In this document: positions 34,680 to 45,396 of the stretch, in pieces
Layout of the letters: every line of letters begins with the position of its first letter
Numbering within the stretch: position 1 is the stretch's first letter
Origin: Rhodoferax sp. BLA1
Lineage (GTDB): Bacteria; Pseudomonadota; Gammaproteobacteria; Burkholderiales; Burkholderiaceae_C
Direction of reading: 5' to 3'
DNA length: 64,000 bases
Assembly (NCBI RefSeq): GCF_013416775.1
Contig: NZ_SZVI01000002.1
Coordinates: forward strand, 24,476-88,475
Position numbers and translations under genes: made by a program
The notes under the pieces: model-generated
Seen by the model: only the letters and a program-made list of their open reading frames with translations
Told to the model about the DNA's origin: nothing
Databases searched by the model: none

Positions 34680-36317
34680 ATGAAGATCAGCCCCAGCACC
34701 ATTCCACATGGCATGGCCTTGCTGCAAGACCCCCTGCTCAACAAAGGCACCGCCTTCACCGAGGTCGAGCGTGATGCGCTGGGCCTGCGTGGCCTGCTGC
34801 CACCACACGTACAAACCCAGGAGGAGCAGGTCGCCCGCTTTCTGGTCAACATGCGCCGCCTGCCCAACCCGCTGGACAAGTTCATTGCGCTGAGCGGCCT
34901 GCATGACCGCAACGAGGGACTGTTCTTCCGCGTGGTGTGTGACAACCTCGACGAGATCATGCCGCTGATCTACACCCCCACGGTGGGGCTGGCGTGCCAG
35001 CGTTTTGGCCACATTTTCCAGCGCCATCGGGGCCTGTTCATCAGCATCCATGACCGCGGTCGCATCAGCGAGATCCTGCGCAACTGGCCGCACAAGGCCA
35101 GCATCATTGTGGTCACCGACGGTGAACGCATTCTGGGCCTGGGTGACCTGGGCGCCAACGGCATGGGCATCCCGGTGGGCAAACTCTCGCTCTACACCGC
35201 TTGCGCGGGTGTGGACCCGGCGATCTGCCTGCCAATCACGCTCGATGTCGGCACCAACAACGAAGAGCTGTTGGCCGACCCGTATTACGTGGGCCTGCGC
35301 CGCCACCGGGTGACCGGTGAGATCTACGACGACTTTGTCGACGAGTTCATCAATGCCGCGCGCCAGGTCTTCCCGAACGTGATCATCCAGTTTGAGGACT
35401 TTGCCAACCACAACGCCTTTCGGCTGCTGGAGCAGTACCGCAACCAGATCTGCACCTTCAACGACGACATCCAGGGCACAGCCGCCGTGGCGCTGGCGGC
35501 CATGTTGTCGGCGCTGCAGGTCAAGGGCACGCAGTTGGCTGACGAGACCTTCCTGTTCCTCGGTGCCGGTGAAGCCGCCACCGGCATTGCCGACCTGCTG
35601 GTCGCGGCCATGGTGTCACAGGGCCTGACGCCCGAGCTGGCGCGCCAGCGCTGCTGGCTGGTGGACTCCAAAGGCCTGGTGGTGCAGTCGCGCAGTGGCC
35701 TGGCCGCGCAAAAACAACCCTACGCCCATGCGCATGCCGAGGTCGACAGTTTCCTGGCGGCGGTGCAGGCGCTGCGCCCCACCGCCATCATTGGGGTGGC
35801 CGCAGTCGGTGGCGCCTTCAACACCGAGGTGTTGCAGACCATGGCCGAGATCAACCCGCAACCGATTGTGTTTGCCCTGTCCAACCCCACCTCCAAAGCA
35901 GAATGCACCGCCGAGGAGGCCTACACCGCCACCCAAGGGCGCGCCCTGTTCGCCTGCGGCAGCCCGTTTGACCCGGTGGTCTACCAGGGCAACACCCTGG
36001 TGCCGCGCCAGGGCAACAACGCCTACATCTTCCCGGGCCTGGGTCTGGGCGCCATCAGCTGCGGGGCCAAACACATCACCGACGAAATGTTCCTGGCAGC
36101 GGCCCACACCCTGGCGGCATCGGTCACGCCTGAAGATCTGGCGCAAGGCAGCCTGCTGCCGCCGCTGACCCGTGTGCGGGAGGTCTCGGTGCAAATTGCG
36201 GTGGCGGTGGCCGAGGTGATTTTCGAGCAGGGCCTGGCGTCCAAGTCGCGGCCGGAAGACCTGCCTGCGCTGGTGCGAGCCCACGTGTACGACCCGCGCT
36301 ACGTCTCTTACGTTTGA
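34680..36317 (+). CDS. maeA: NAD-dependent malic enzyme
   Basis: A 545-residue cytoplasmic enzyme converting malate to pyruvate and CO2 with NAD(P) reduction. YTPTVGLACQRFG, TDGERILGLGDLGANGMGIPVGKLSLY, the metal-ligand region FEDFANHNAF, the NAD fold FLGAGEAATGIADLL and ALSNPTSKAECT place it in the large (SfcA/MaeA) class; length agrees. ATG 34680 follows GAGG by 9 bases. It is monocistronic and ends at a strong bidirectional hairpin. Confidence 0.93.
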   Translation: MKISPSTIPHGMALLQDPLLNKGTAFTEVERDALGLRGLLPPHVQTQEEQVARFLVNMRRLPNPLDKFIALSGLHDRNEGLFFRVVCDNLDEIMPLIYTPTVGLACQRFGHIFQRHRGLFISIHDRGRISEILRNWPHKASIIVVTDGERILGLGDLGANGMGIPVGKLSLYTACAGVDPAICLPITLDVGTNNEELLADPYYVGLRRHRVTGEIYDDFVDEFINAARQVFPNVIIQFEDFANHNAFRLLEQYRNQICTFNDDIQGTAAVALAAMLSALQVKGTQLADETFLFLGAGEAATGIADLLVAAMVSQGLTPELARQRCWLVDSKGLVVQSRSGLAAQKQPYAHAHAEVDSFLAAVQALRPTAIIGVAAVGGAFNTEVLQTMAEINPQPIVFALSNPTSKAECTAEEAYTATQGRALFACGSPFDPVVYQGNTLVPRQGNNAYIFPGLGLGAISCGAKHITDEMFLAAAHTLAASVTPEDLAQGSLLPPLTRVREVSVQIAVAVAEVIFEQGLASKSRPEDLPALVRAHVYDPRYVSYV

Positions 36318-36322
36318 GAAAC

Positions 36323-36345
36323 CCACCCCGGCAGTGCCGGGGTGG
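36323..36345. terminator. Bidirectional hairpin between maeA and the cytosine deaminase
   Basis: CCACCCCGGC (36323-36332), loop AGT, GCCGGGGTGG (36336-36345): a perfect 10-base GC stem placed in the 45 bases between two convergent genes, so it can serve both transcripts. Confidence 0.7.
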
Positions 36346-36362
36346 TGAGCCAAGACCCGGTG

Positions 36363-37652
36363 TCAGTCGAAACCGGGGGTGTCAGGCATCCAGCGGGTTT
36401 GCCCGGGCCGACTGGGCAGATGCAGCTGGGCGACCGTGGCCGGTGTCTGGGCCAGCAGTTGGCCGCGTTTGAACACCTGCAGCCGGGTGGCGCGCAGGCG
36501 CAGCGCCTCCACCGGGTCACGCGCTTGTAACAGCACAAAATCGGCGTGGCAGCCGACCTCCAGCCCATAGTGCTCCAGGCCCAGAGCCCGTGCCGCATTC
36601 ACCGTGACCGCGTCAAAACACTGGCGCATCGCGGCCTGGCTGGTCATTTGCGCCACATGCAAGCCCATGTGGGCGACTTCAAGCATGTCGCCACTGCCCA
36701 AGCTGTACCAGGGGTCCATCACACAGTCGTGGCCAAAGGCCACATTGATGCCTGCGGCCAGCAGCTCGGGCACGCGGGTCATCCCTCGGCGTTTGGGGTA
36801 GCTGTCGTGGCGACCCTGCAGAGTGATGTTGATCAGCGGGTTGGCCACCGCGTGCAGCTGCGCCTCCGCCATCAAGGTCATCAGTTTGGACACGTAGTAG
36901 TTGTCCATGCTGTGCATCGAGGTCAAGTGCGAGCCGGTAACCCGGCCGTGCAGGCCCAGGCGCTGGGTCTCGAAGGCCAGGGTTTCGACATGGCGCGAGA
37001 GCGGGTCGTCCGACTCGTCGCAGTGCATGTCGACCCGCAGGCCACGCTCGGCAGCGAGTTCACACAGCAGTTTGACGCTCTGGGTGCCCTGCTCATACGT
37101 GCGCTCAAAGTGGGGAATGCCACCCACCACGTCCACACCCTTGTCCAGCGCACGCTGGAGGTTGGCCAGGGCACCGGGCGCACGCAGCGCACCGTCCTGC
37201 GGGAAGGCCACCAACTGCAGGTCGATGTACGGAGCAACCTGTTTTTTGACCGCCAGCAACGCGTCCACCGCCAACAGGCGGTCGTCACACACGTCCACAT
37301 GGGTGCGGATCGCCAGCAAGCCCTTGGCCACCGCCCAATCGCAGTAAGCCAGGGCGCGTTCAATCAGGGCTTCTTGCGTGAGCAACGGTTTGAGTTCGCC
37401 CCATAACGCAATGCCCTCCAACAGCGTGCCCGACTGGTTAACACGCGGCAGGCCGTAGCTCAGGGTGGCGTCCATGTGGAAGTGGGCATCCACAAACGGC
37501 GGGCTGAGCAGCTGACCCTGGGCGTCGACGCTGTGGTGCGCCGGGGCCTGCAGACCAGCGGCCACCTCGACGATGTGACCGTCTTGCACAGCCACCGACA
37601 TGTGCTGGCGGGCGTCGGGCAGGGTGGCGTTGTGGATCAGCAGGTCAAGCAT
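36363..37652 (-). CDS. Cytosine deaminase-type amidohydrolase
   Basis: A 429-residue metal-dependent amidohydrolase like CodA. Metal-site signatures: DAHFHMDATLSYG, HVDVCDD, MHCDESDDP, GSHLTSMHS and AFGHDCVMDPWYSLGSGDML (catalytic Asp). CodA converts cytosine to uracil, and its place at the downstream end of the reductive pyrimidine degradation locus supports that: the uracil formed is the substrate of PreTA. Isoguanine or other cyclic amidines remain possible for this subgroup. The gene ends against the maeA terminator. Confidence 0.85.
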   Translation of the reverse strand: MLDLLIHNATLPDARQHMSVAVQDGHIVEVAAGLQAPAHHSVDAQGQLLSPPFVDAHFHMDATLSYGLPRVNQSGTLLEGIALWGELKPLLTQEALIERALAYCDWAVAKGLLAIRTHVDVCDDRLLAVDALLAVKKQVAPYIDLQLVAFPQDGALRAPGALANLQRALDKGVDVVGGIPHFERTYEQGTQSVKLLCELAAERGLRVDMHCDESDDPLSRHVETLAFETQRLGLHGRVTGSHLTSMHSMDNYYVSKLMTLMAEAQLHAVANPLINITLQGRHDSYPKRRGMTRVPELLAAGINVAFGHDCVMDPWYSLGSGDMLEVAHMGLHVAQMTSQAAMRQCFDAVTVNAARALGLEHYGLEVGCHADFVLLQARDPVEALRLRATRLQVFKRGQLLAQTPATVAQLHLPSRPGQTRWMPDTPGFD

Positions 37653-37661
37653 GGGAGTGGG

Positions 37662-37720
37662 TTGCTATGAATAAAGTAGCTATCAACCCTTTTTTTATAA
37701 GGGCTATAGGCCTATTTGCC
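37662..37720 (-). repeat. Interspersed palindrome copy 6, supplying a stop codon
   Basis: Minus-strand reading: AAATAGGCCTATAGCCCTTAT, AAAAAAGGG, TTGATAGCTACTTTAT. Its first bases (AAATAG) hold the TAG stop of the upstream PAS/GGDEF gene, so the insertion apparently sets the protein's C-terminus. Confidence 0.7.
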
Positions 37721-39025
37721 ATCTGATGCTGGGGTGGTCTTCGCAGGTGGCGCGAGTTTGGGCGCCACCTCCACCCGGTTGCGACCCTGGGCCTTGGCCC
37801 GGTACAGCGCCGAGTCGGCGGCCACAAACAGGTTGTCGGCGTTGTCCGCATGGTCGGGAAACACCGCCACGCCAAAGCTGCAGGTGATGCCGGGCAACTG
37901 ACCCAGGTCCTGCCAATGGGTGGCGGCAATTTTGGCGCGGAGCTTTTCAACCAGCACCAGCAGGTCAGACTCGGCGGTGTCGACACACAGCAGCAGGAAC
38001 TCGTCGCTGTCCCAGCGAAACAGGGCGTCGGTGCTGCGCACCTCATGGCTGATGGTCTGGGCCACCCGCTGCAGCACCTTGTCACCCAGAGCGTGGCCGT
38101 GTTCGTCGTTGATGCGTTTGAAGTGGTCTAGGTCCAAAAAACACATGCCCATGGGCACCGCCAGCCGACGGCATAACTCCAGCTGCCGGTCCAGCACCTG
38201 TTCACCTTCGCGGCGGTTGAGCAGCCCGGTCAGCGGGTCGTGTGAGGCCATGGCCTGCAGCGTGAGCTCCATGGTTTTCTGGTCGGTGACGTTGCGCATC
38301 ATGCCCAGCATGCGAATCGGTTGGCCGTCGTCGTTGTGTTCACAGACGCGGCCTCGGTCATGCACCCAGATGTAGTGGCCGTTGCGGTTGCGCAGCCGGT
38401 ATTCGGCGTTGTAGCGGCTACGCTGGCCATCAATGTGTTCCTGCAACACCTTGCGCACCCACAAGGCGTCCTCGGGGTGCAGATTGGCGCTCCAGGTATC
38501 GCGGTGGGGCGCCATCTCGCTCGGGCCGTAGCCCAGCATACGTGCCAGCTGCGGGCTGAAAAATACCTCATCGGTCTGCAGGTTCCAGTCCCACAGGCCG
38601 TCCAGGGCCTCGTTGAGCGCATATCGCAGCTGGGCCTCATCACGGTGCCCGGCGCGCTCCTGCGCCAAGCGGGAACTGATGTTGCGGGCGATCGACAGGA
38701 AATATTCGCGCCCGTCCTGCCAGAAGTGGCTGGTCTTGATCTCCACCGGGACTTCCGCGCCGGACTTGTGGCGGTGATGCACCACAAACACCAGGTGCTC
38801 AACAGCCCGCACCGCCTGCGCCAGACTGGCCCACTGGTCCAGACCCATCACCTCGACATGCAACTTCAGCACCGACTGGTTGAGGATCTCGCTGCGCGTC
38901 ATGCCGACGTGTTTCAGCGCCACTTCGTTGCAGTCCAGAACACAGGACGTCTCGGGGTCAATCAAAAATACGCCGTCAGGCAGGTGTTTGAACAGCGTTG
39001 CACACATCAGTCCAGGCAAAGACAT
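37712..39025 (-). CDS. PAS-PAS-GGDEF protein with altered GGDEF motif
   Basis: A 437-residue soluble signalling protein: PAS (about 10-115), second PAS/PAC (about 130-255; MLGYGPSEMAPHRDTW, RNRNGHYIWVHDRG), GGDEF domain (about 270-420). The active-site loop reads RWDSDEF instead of RWGGDEF, replacing both glycines; substrate binding is therefore doubtful and it may be a c-di-GMP/GTP receptor or weak cyclase. Start 39025 has GGAG 8 bases upstream. It lies between the cytosine deaminase and another diguanylate cyclase on the same strand inside the pyrimidine locus. Confidence 0.85.
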   Translation of the reverse strand: MSLPGLMCATLFKHLPDGVFLIDPETSCVLDCNEVALKHVGMTRSEILNQSVLKLHVEVMGLDQWASLAQAVRAVEHLVFVVHHRHKSGAEVPVEIKTSHFWQDGREYFLSIARNISSRLAQERAGHRDEAQLRYALNEALDGLWDWNLQTDEVFFSPQLARMLGYGPSEMAPHRDTWSANLHPEDALWVRKVLQEHIDGQRSRYNAEYRLRNRNGHYIWVHDRGRVCEHNDDGQPIRMLGMMRNVTDQKTMELTLQAMASHDPLTGLLNRREGEQVLDRQLELCRRLAVPMGMCFLDLDHFKRINDEHGHALGDKVLQRVAQTISHEVRSTDALFRWDSDEFLLLCVDTAESDLLVLVEKLRAKIAATHWQDLGQLPGITCSFGVAVFPDHADNADNLFVAADSALYRAKAQGRNRVEVAPKLAPPAKTTPASDGK

Positions 39026-39185
39026 GGTTGAGGCTCTCCATGGGTTGGGTAAAGTATTACACCTCAAATGTGCGCTGGCGCAGCCTGGAGCGCGCGGCGG
39101 GTGCCATGCTTTTTTGCGTTCTCAGCGGCCGCCGGTGGCGTACCTCCTGCAGGAGGTTTGGCCGGTTTCTCGAAGCCTTTGGCTT

Positions 39186-40160
39186 TTATACAGGCCAGGG
39201 TGCGTCGTCCCAGGACTGCACATTGTTGCGGCCGGACTGCTTGGCCCGGTACAGTGCTTTGTCGGCGTTGTTGAACAACTGGTCAAAGGACATGGCACCA
39301 CCTTGTAGCGTCGCCACACCAATGCTGACGGTGAAGCTGATGCTGACCCCGGTTTCGTTGGTTGGCACCTGTTTGCTGGCCACCGCCTGACGCAGCGACT
39401 CGGCCACCGCGCAGGCACTGGTGTGGTTGGTTTCTGGCAGCAGCACCACAAACTCCTCACCCCCCACGCGGGCGGCGGTGTCCAGGCCCACGCGGATGCG
39501 GCTGTTGCAGGCCTCGGCCACCGCGCAGATCACCCGGTCACCCACCTGGTGTCCCCAGGCGTCGTTGATGTTCTTGAAAAAATCGATGTCCACCACCAGC
39601 AGCGACAAGTCGTGTGAGAAACGCGCCGTGCGTTTGCATTCATTGGCACCGAGCTCCATCAGCCGACGCCGATTGGCCAGCCCGGTCAGAGAGTCGCTGG
39701 CGGCCAGCAGCTCCAGCAAGGCGTTTTGTTCAGCCAATTGCTGGTTGATCTGCGCCAGCTCGTCTTCCTTGCGCTTGCGGTCGTCGATGTTGAAGGTCAC
39801 ACCGACAAAACGCTGGCCTGGGGTGCTGCCTTCGCGGTCCATGATCTTGCCGTAATTGGCAAACCAGAGCCAGCTGCCGTCTTTGGCGCGCAACCTGAAT
39901 TCAGCGCGGTATTGGGGCGAGCGGCCGGACAGGTGCTCATCCAGCGCCAGCTGCACGCGTGGTTGATCGTCCAGGTGGATCAGTTGGAAAAACTGCTCAA
40001 CATAGGTCCATTGCTCCTCCTCGGGGTAACCGAGGGTGGTGATGGTTTTCATGGCCCGGCGGCTGACTTCCCCGGTGAGCAAATTGTTTTCCCAGAGGTC
40101 CAGCCCGGCAGCTTCCAGAGCCAGCGCCAGCCGATCCCGGTTGAGGTCAGCTTCGTCCAT
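39186..40160 (-). CDS. PAS-GGDEF diguanylate cyclase
   Basis: 324 residues, soluble: PAS/PAC (about 10-130; LRAKDGSWLWFANYG) and GGDEF domain (about 150-320) with intact RVGGEEF, so cyclic-di-GMP synthesis is likely. The product-inhibition site RxxD upstream of the signature reads VGLD, lacking the Arg, so feedback control may be absent. A 10-base palindrome (40195-40233) lies 35 bases upstream of the ATG. It is 160 bases upstream of the second GGDEF gene, possibly one operon. Confidence 0.9.
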   Translation of the reverse strand: MDEADLNRDRLALALEAAGLDLWENNLLTGEVSRRAMKTITTLGYPEEEQWTYVEQFFQLIHLDDQPRVQLALDEHLSGRSPQYRAEFRLRAKDGSWLWFANYGKIMDREGSTPGQRFVGVTFNIDDRKRKEDELAQINQQLAEQNALLELLAASDSLTGLANRRRLMELGANECKRTARFSHDLSLLVVDIDFFKNINDAWGHQVGDRVICAVAEACNSRIRVGLDTAARVGGEEFVVLLPETNHTSACAVAESLRQAVASKQVPTNETGVSISFTVSIGVATLQGGAMSFDQLFNNADKALYRAKQSGRNNVQSWDDAPWPV

Positions 40161-40194
40161 TGTCCAACTTGTCCATTGATACCCCTGACGCCTT

Positions 40195-40233
40195 GTTTGA
40201 GACAGATCACGCGATGGGTGACTTGTCTCAAAC
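40195..40233. promoter_or_regulatory. Inverted repeat upstream of the diguanylate cyclase
   Basis: GTTTGAGACA (40195-40204) and its exact reverse complement TGTCTCAAAC (40224-40233), 19 bases apart. The half-site centres are about 29 bases, near three helical turns, apart: spacing that allows a looping or tetrameric regulator. It lies in the cyclase leader or promoter, downstream of the beta-ureidopropionase gene end. Confidence 0.5.
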
Positions 40234-40324
40234 TGTAACAGCCAAGCGCGTCACGGCGTTTGGGGGTAGGCCTTTTGCACACAAGGGATACAAACCATTG
40301 GGAGATCGTCGAGTTGGCCTGCGG

Positions 40325-41584
40325 TCACACCACGCCAGCGCGCTCCAGCATCGCGTGCAACAGCACATTGCAGCCCGCCGTGATGTGTTCAGGCGTGGCG
40401 GACTCGATCTCGTTGTGGCTGATGCCGTCCTTGCACGGGATGAAAATCATGCCGGTGGGCGCGAGTTGCGACATGTAGACCGCGTCATGCCCGGCGCCAG
40501 ACACCACCTGCATGTTGGAATAACCCAGCTTGGAGGCTGCCTTGGCCACCGCGCCTTTGCAATCCTCATGAAAGGCTTGCGCCGGGTAGCTGGAGACCAG
40601 TTCAATCTGCACGCCCAGGCCAGTTTGTTGGCTCAGGCTGGCGGCGAAGGCCTTCACCTCATCGGCCATTTGGTCCACCAGCGCGTCTGTAGCGTTGCGC
40701 AGGTCGATGCTGAACTTGACCCGCCCCGGGATCACATTGCGGCTGTTCGGGAACACCTGCACCATGCCCACCGTGCCACGGCCATGCGGCTGGTGGCGCA
40801 TCGCGGTTGCCACCACTTCTTGCATGATTTGCGCGGCGACCTGCATCGCGTCCTTGCGCAGCGCCATCGGTGTCGGGCCCGCGTGCGCTTCCATGCCGGT
40901 CACGGTGCAGTCAAACCAGCGGATGCCCAGCACGCCCTGCACCACCCCAATCGTGACGTCGTTGTCTTCAAGCACCGGGCCTTGTTCGATGTGGGTCTCA
41001 AAAAACGCGCCAATCGGGTGGTCACCGGGCTGCTGTTCACCGATGTAGCCAATGCGCGCCAACTCCTCACCGACTGTCTTGCCATCGATGTCCTTAGCGG
41101 CGTAGGCGTGCTCCAGCGTGAAGGTCTTGGAAAACACGCCCGAGCCCATCATCACCGGCACAAAACGCGAGCCTTCTTCGTTGGTCCAGAAGCTGACCTC
41201 CATCGGCGCTTCGGTCTCGATGTTGTGGTCGTTGAGCGTGCGCATGACTTCCATCCCAGCCAACACACCGTAGTTGCCGTCGAACTTGCCACCGGTGGGC
41301 TGGGTGTCGATGTGGCTGCCGGTGACGATGGGTGGCAGGGCGTTGTTGCGGCCCGGGCGGCGCATGAAGCCGTTGCCGATTTTGTCGATGGTCACCGTCA
41401 GGCCCGCCTCACGCGCCCATTTCGTGACCAGGTCGCGGCCTTGTTTGTCGAGGTCGGTGAGGGTCAAGCGGCAGACACCGCCTTTGGGGGTGGCGCCGAT
41501 TTTGGCGAGTTCCATCAAAGAGTCCCAGAGGCGTTGGCCGTTGATGCGGAGGGTGGAGATGTTGGTGGTGGTGCTTGTGGTCAT
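40325..41584 (-). CDS. Beta-ureidopropionase / N-carbamoyl amino-acid hydrolase (M20 family)
   Basis: 419 residues; dinuclear-zinc amidohydrolase with GSHIDTQPTGGKFDGNYGVLAG, TNEEGSRF, ETHIEQGPVLE and GAGHDAVYMSQLAPTGMIFIPC. In this context (dihydropyrimidinase and PreTA on the same strand upstream) it should hydrolyse N-carbamoyl-beta-alanine to beta-alanine, ammonia and CO2, the last step of reductive uracil degradation. Allantoate or N-carbamoyl-L-amino acids are alternative substrates of the family. It is separated from dihydropyrimidinase by an 862-base repeat region. Confidence 0.9.
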   Translation of the reverse strand: MTTSTTTNISTLRINGQRLWDSLMELAKIGATPKGGVCRLTLTDLDKQGRDLVTKWAREAGLTVTIDKIGNGFMRRPGRNNALPPIVTGSHIDTQPTGGKFDGNYGVLAGMEVMRTLNDHNIETEAPMEVSFWTNEEGSRFVPVMMGSGVFSKTFTLEHAYAAKDIDGKTVGEELARIGYIGEQQPGDHPIGAFFETHIEQGPVLEDNDVTIGVVQGVLGIRWFDCTVTGMEAHAGPTPMALRKDAMQVAAQIMQEVVATAMRHQPHGRGTVGMVQVFPNSRNVIPGRVKFSIDLRNATDALVDQMADEVKAFAASLSQQTGLGVQIELVSSYPAQAFHEDCKGAVAKAASKLGYSNMQVVSGAGHDAVYMSQLAPTGMIFIPCKDGISHNEIESATPEHITAGCNVLLHAMLERAGVV

Positions 41585-42446
41585 GTCATCTTCCTTGGTG
41601 AATTTGTCGTCATCTGTTGCAAGCTGTGTGCCTGCATGTCGCGTGGTTTTGCTGGCGCAGGCTGGTCGACCTGCTGTCGCTGGCCGGGTTTCGCCCCGGC
41701 GGGCGAGTTACTTTCTTTTGCTTCGCCAAATGAAAGTAACCAAAGTAAAGGCGAGCCGACGTCCGGGCCGCTACGCGGTGCCTTGCGCTGCTCGTGTCAG
41801 GCGGGGTCTGGCTCGAACTCGCTTCGCTCAAACAATCGCCAGCCCTTTCTCCGCCCGCCCCTGCGCTGCTCAGCCCGGCCTCAACGGCAGCGAGAGCTAC
41901 GGCACTTTGCTGCGCTCGTGCCGAGGCGAAACTGGGCATTGGGCGTTCTCTGGTCGTGTTAAAACGCTGCGGCTGGTCGCTTGGGCGGGAGTAGTCAATG
42001 GTCGATTTGTGAGGGTGCGGCGTAGTTGGTTGGCTGGGCAATGTGTCGGCGGCAGACACACAACTCGGCAAGGTGGCGCGCAGCGCCACGAGCCGGGCTG
42101 ACTGGGTGGTTCCTGGCCCTTCTGTTTGTGCCGAGGAGCACAGCTTCAGGGAGATCAGGGCGCGCGATTGTTTGAGCGTAGCGAGTTCGAGCGCGCCCCT
42201 CCCTGAAGCGAGCACCGCAGGTTGCCCGAAGCGCAGCGTAGGGACACAAACAGCGGGCTCGCTTTTTCTTTGCTTCCTTTCTTTTGGCGAAGCAAAAGAA
42301 AGGAAGTGGCCGCCGGGCCATTCCCGGCCTGCGGGCGCAGCTAAGCCACAAAGCACCTCGCCCGCCAGGGCGAAACCCGCCCAACCGTCGCCAGCGGGCA
42401 CCGCCGTCAAGGTTGAATCAAAAGGATTCATGCCCAAGGCCAAGCC
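41585..42446. repeat. Two inverted copies of a long repeat element in a gene-free gap
   Basis: This gap has no convincing gene; long frames here are compositional. About 41690-41840 and the reverse complement of 42163-42330 are related. Each copy has a hairpin with TTTCTTTTGCTTCGCC (stem GTTACTTTC/GAAAGTAAC at 41707-41740; CTTCCTTTC/GAAAGGAAG at 42273-42306). Each also has a conserved 27-base block (41812-41838 and 42165-42191, one mismatch by eye). The stem sequences differ between copies but both stay paired, so the fold appears conserved. Confidence 0.65.
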
Positions 42447-43950
<1,504 letters not shown>

Positions 43951-43989
43951 TTAAAAACACGGTGCCAGCCAGCGGTCAAGCGGCAAATC

Positions 43990-45297
43990 TTACGCCGCCA
44001 CCCGCGCCGGGTTGTTGGGGTGCGTCGTCCAGTCGGCATGGGGCGCTTGCACGGTTTTTCCGGTGCGTAAATCGATCTCGCCGGGCGCCACGGTGCGCAG
44101 AGTGATGCAGTCGGGCACCGGGCAGACCAGGGTGCACAGGTTGCAGCCCACACATTCGTCCTCTTTCACCTCAAAGTGGCGTTTGCCGTCTTTGATGCTC
44201 GTGATCGCTTGGTGGCTGGTGTCTTCGCAGGCAATATGGCAGCGGCCACATTCGATACAGCTGTCCTGGTTGATGACGGCTTTGCTGATGTGGTTGAGGT
44301 TGAGGTATTTCCAGTCCGACACGGTCGGGATCGCGCGGCCCTTGAAGTCGTCGATGCTGGTGAACCCCATTTCGTCCATGTAGTTGGACAGGCCGTCGAT
44401 CATCTCCTGCACAATTTTGAAGCCATAGACCATGGCGGCGGTGCAGACCTGCACATTGCCCGCGCCCAGCGCGATGTAGTCCACCGCGTCGCGCCAGGTG
44501 CCAATGCCGCCAATGCCTGAAATCGGCAGCCCTGCAGTCTGCGGGTCACGGGCGATCTCGGCCACCATGTTGAGCGCAATCGGTTTGACCGCCGGGCCGC
44601 AGTAACCGCCGTGGGAGCCCTTGCCACCGGTGCTGGGCACCATGGTCAGGCTGTAGGGGTCGACGCCCATGATGGAGTTAATGGTGTTGATCAGGCTCAC
44701 CGCGTCGGCACCGCCGTTTTTGGCCGCACGTGCGGGCAGGCGGATGTCGGTGATATTGGGCGTGAGCTTCACGATCACCGGCAGCTTGCAATACTGCTTG
44801 CACCAGTGGGTCACCATCTGGATGTACTCGGGCACCTGGCCCACGGCCGCGCCCATGCCGCGTTCACTCATGCCGTGCGGGCAGCCAAAGTTCAGCTCAA
44901 TGCCGTCGCAGCCAGTCGCCTCCACGCGTGGCAGGATGGCGCGCCAGGCGTCTTCGTTACACGGCACCATGATCGACACCACCACCGCGCGGTCGGGCCA
45001 CAGGCGTTTGACCTCGGTGATTTCCTTCAGGTTGAGCGCCAGGTCACGGTCGGTGATCAGCTCGATGTTGTTGAAACCGTTCAGGCGCCGGTCCGCGCTC
45101 ATCAGCGCGCCGTAACGCGGGCCGTTCACATTGACCACTGGCGGGCCTTCCTCGCCCAGCGTTTTCCAGACCACGCCGCCCCAACCGGCCTCAAAAGCGC
45201 GGTTGACGTTGTAGGCCTTGTCGGTGGGCGGCGCCGAGGCCAGCCAGAACGGGTTCGGGCTGGAGATGCCGATGAAGTGGGTTGTCAAATTGGCCAT
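43990..45297 (-). CDS. preA: Dihydropyrimidine dehydrogenase subunit PreA
   Basis: A 435-residue flavoprotein: FMN barrel of the dihydroorotate-dehydrogenase type (about 1-320; GELNFGCPHG-type FGCPHGMSERGMGAA, PVIVKLTPN) plus C-terminal two 4Fe-4S clusters (CIECGRCHIACEDTSHQ, CVGCNLCTLVCPVPDC). With PreT it reduces uracil/thymine to dihydro forms using NADH. It is located 99 bases downstream of preT, with an interspersed palindrome in the gap. Confidence 0.95.
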   Translation of the reverse strand: MANLTTHFIGISSPNPFWLASAPPTDKAYNVNRAFEAGWGGVVWKTLGEEGPPVVNVNGPRYGALMSADRRLNGFNNIELITDRDLALNLKEITEVKRLWPDRAVVVSIMVPCNEDAWRAILPRVEATGCDGIELNFGCPHGMSERGMGAAVGQVPEYIQMVTHWCKQYCKLPVIVKLTPNITDIRLPARAAKNGGADAVSLINTINSIMGVDPYSLTMVPSTGGKGSHGGYCGPAVKPIALNMVAEIARDPQTAGLPISGIGGIGTWRDAVDYIALGAGNVQVCTAAMVYGFKIVQEMIDGLSNYMDEMGFTSIDDFKGRAIPTVSDWKYLNLNHISKAVINQDSCIECGRCHIACEDTSHQAITSIKDGKRHFEVKEDECVGCNLCTLVCPVPDCITLRTVAPGEIDLRTGKTVQAPHADWTTHPNNPARVAA

Positions 45298-45309
45298 GGT
45301 GTGCTTTCA

Positions 45310-45372
45310 AATCGATTTGCTACAACTTGCATAGTTATGTGTGCTTGACCTGCAAGGGCTAGAGGCACTTTT
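45310..45372 (-). repeat. Interspersed palindrome copy 8
   Basis: Minus strand: AAGTGCCTCTAGCCCTTGC, loop, then ATAACTATGCAAGTTGTAGC. Right arm more diverged than in other copies. Located between preT and preA in the same operon. Confidence 0.6.
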
Positions 45373-45396
45373 TGCTCAATTGCCTTGCGCTGTCTG

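Noticed and set aside
40160..41962. A 600-codon plus-strand frame opposite the ureidopropionase gene
   Set aside because: Antisense to the conserved M20 hydrolase, extends through the repeat gap, no start signal.
41610..42443. A 277-codon open frame on the minus strand across the repeat gap
   Set aside because: Composition is Arg/Ser/Ala-rich with repeated motifs from the inverted elements, no ribosome site and no family resemblance; it is a product of GC-rich repeats.
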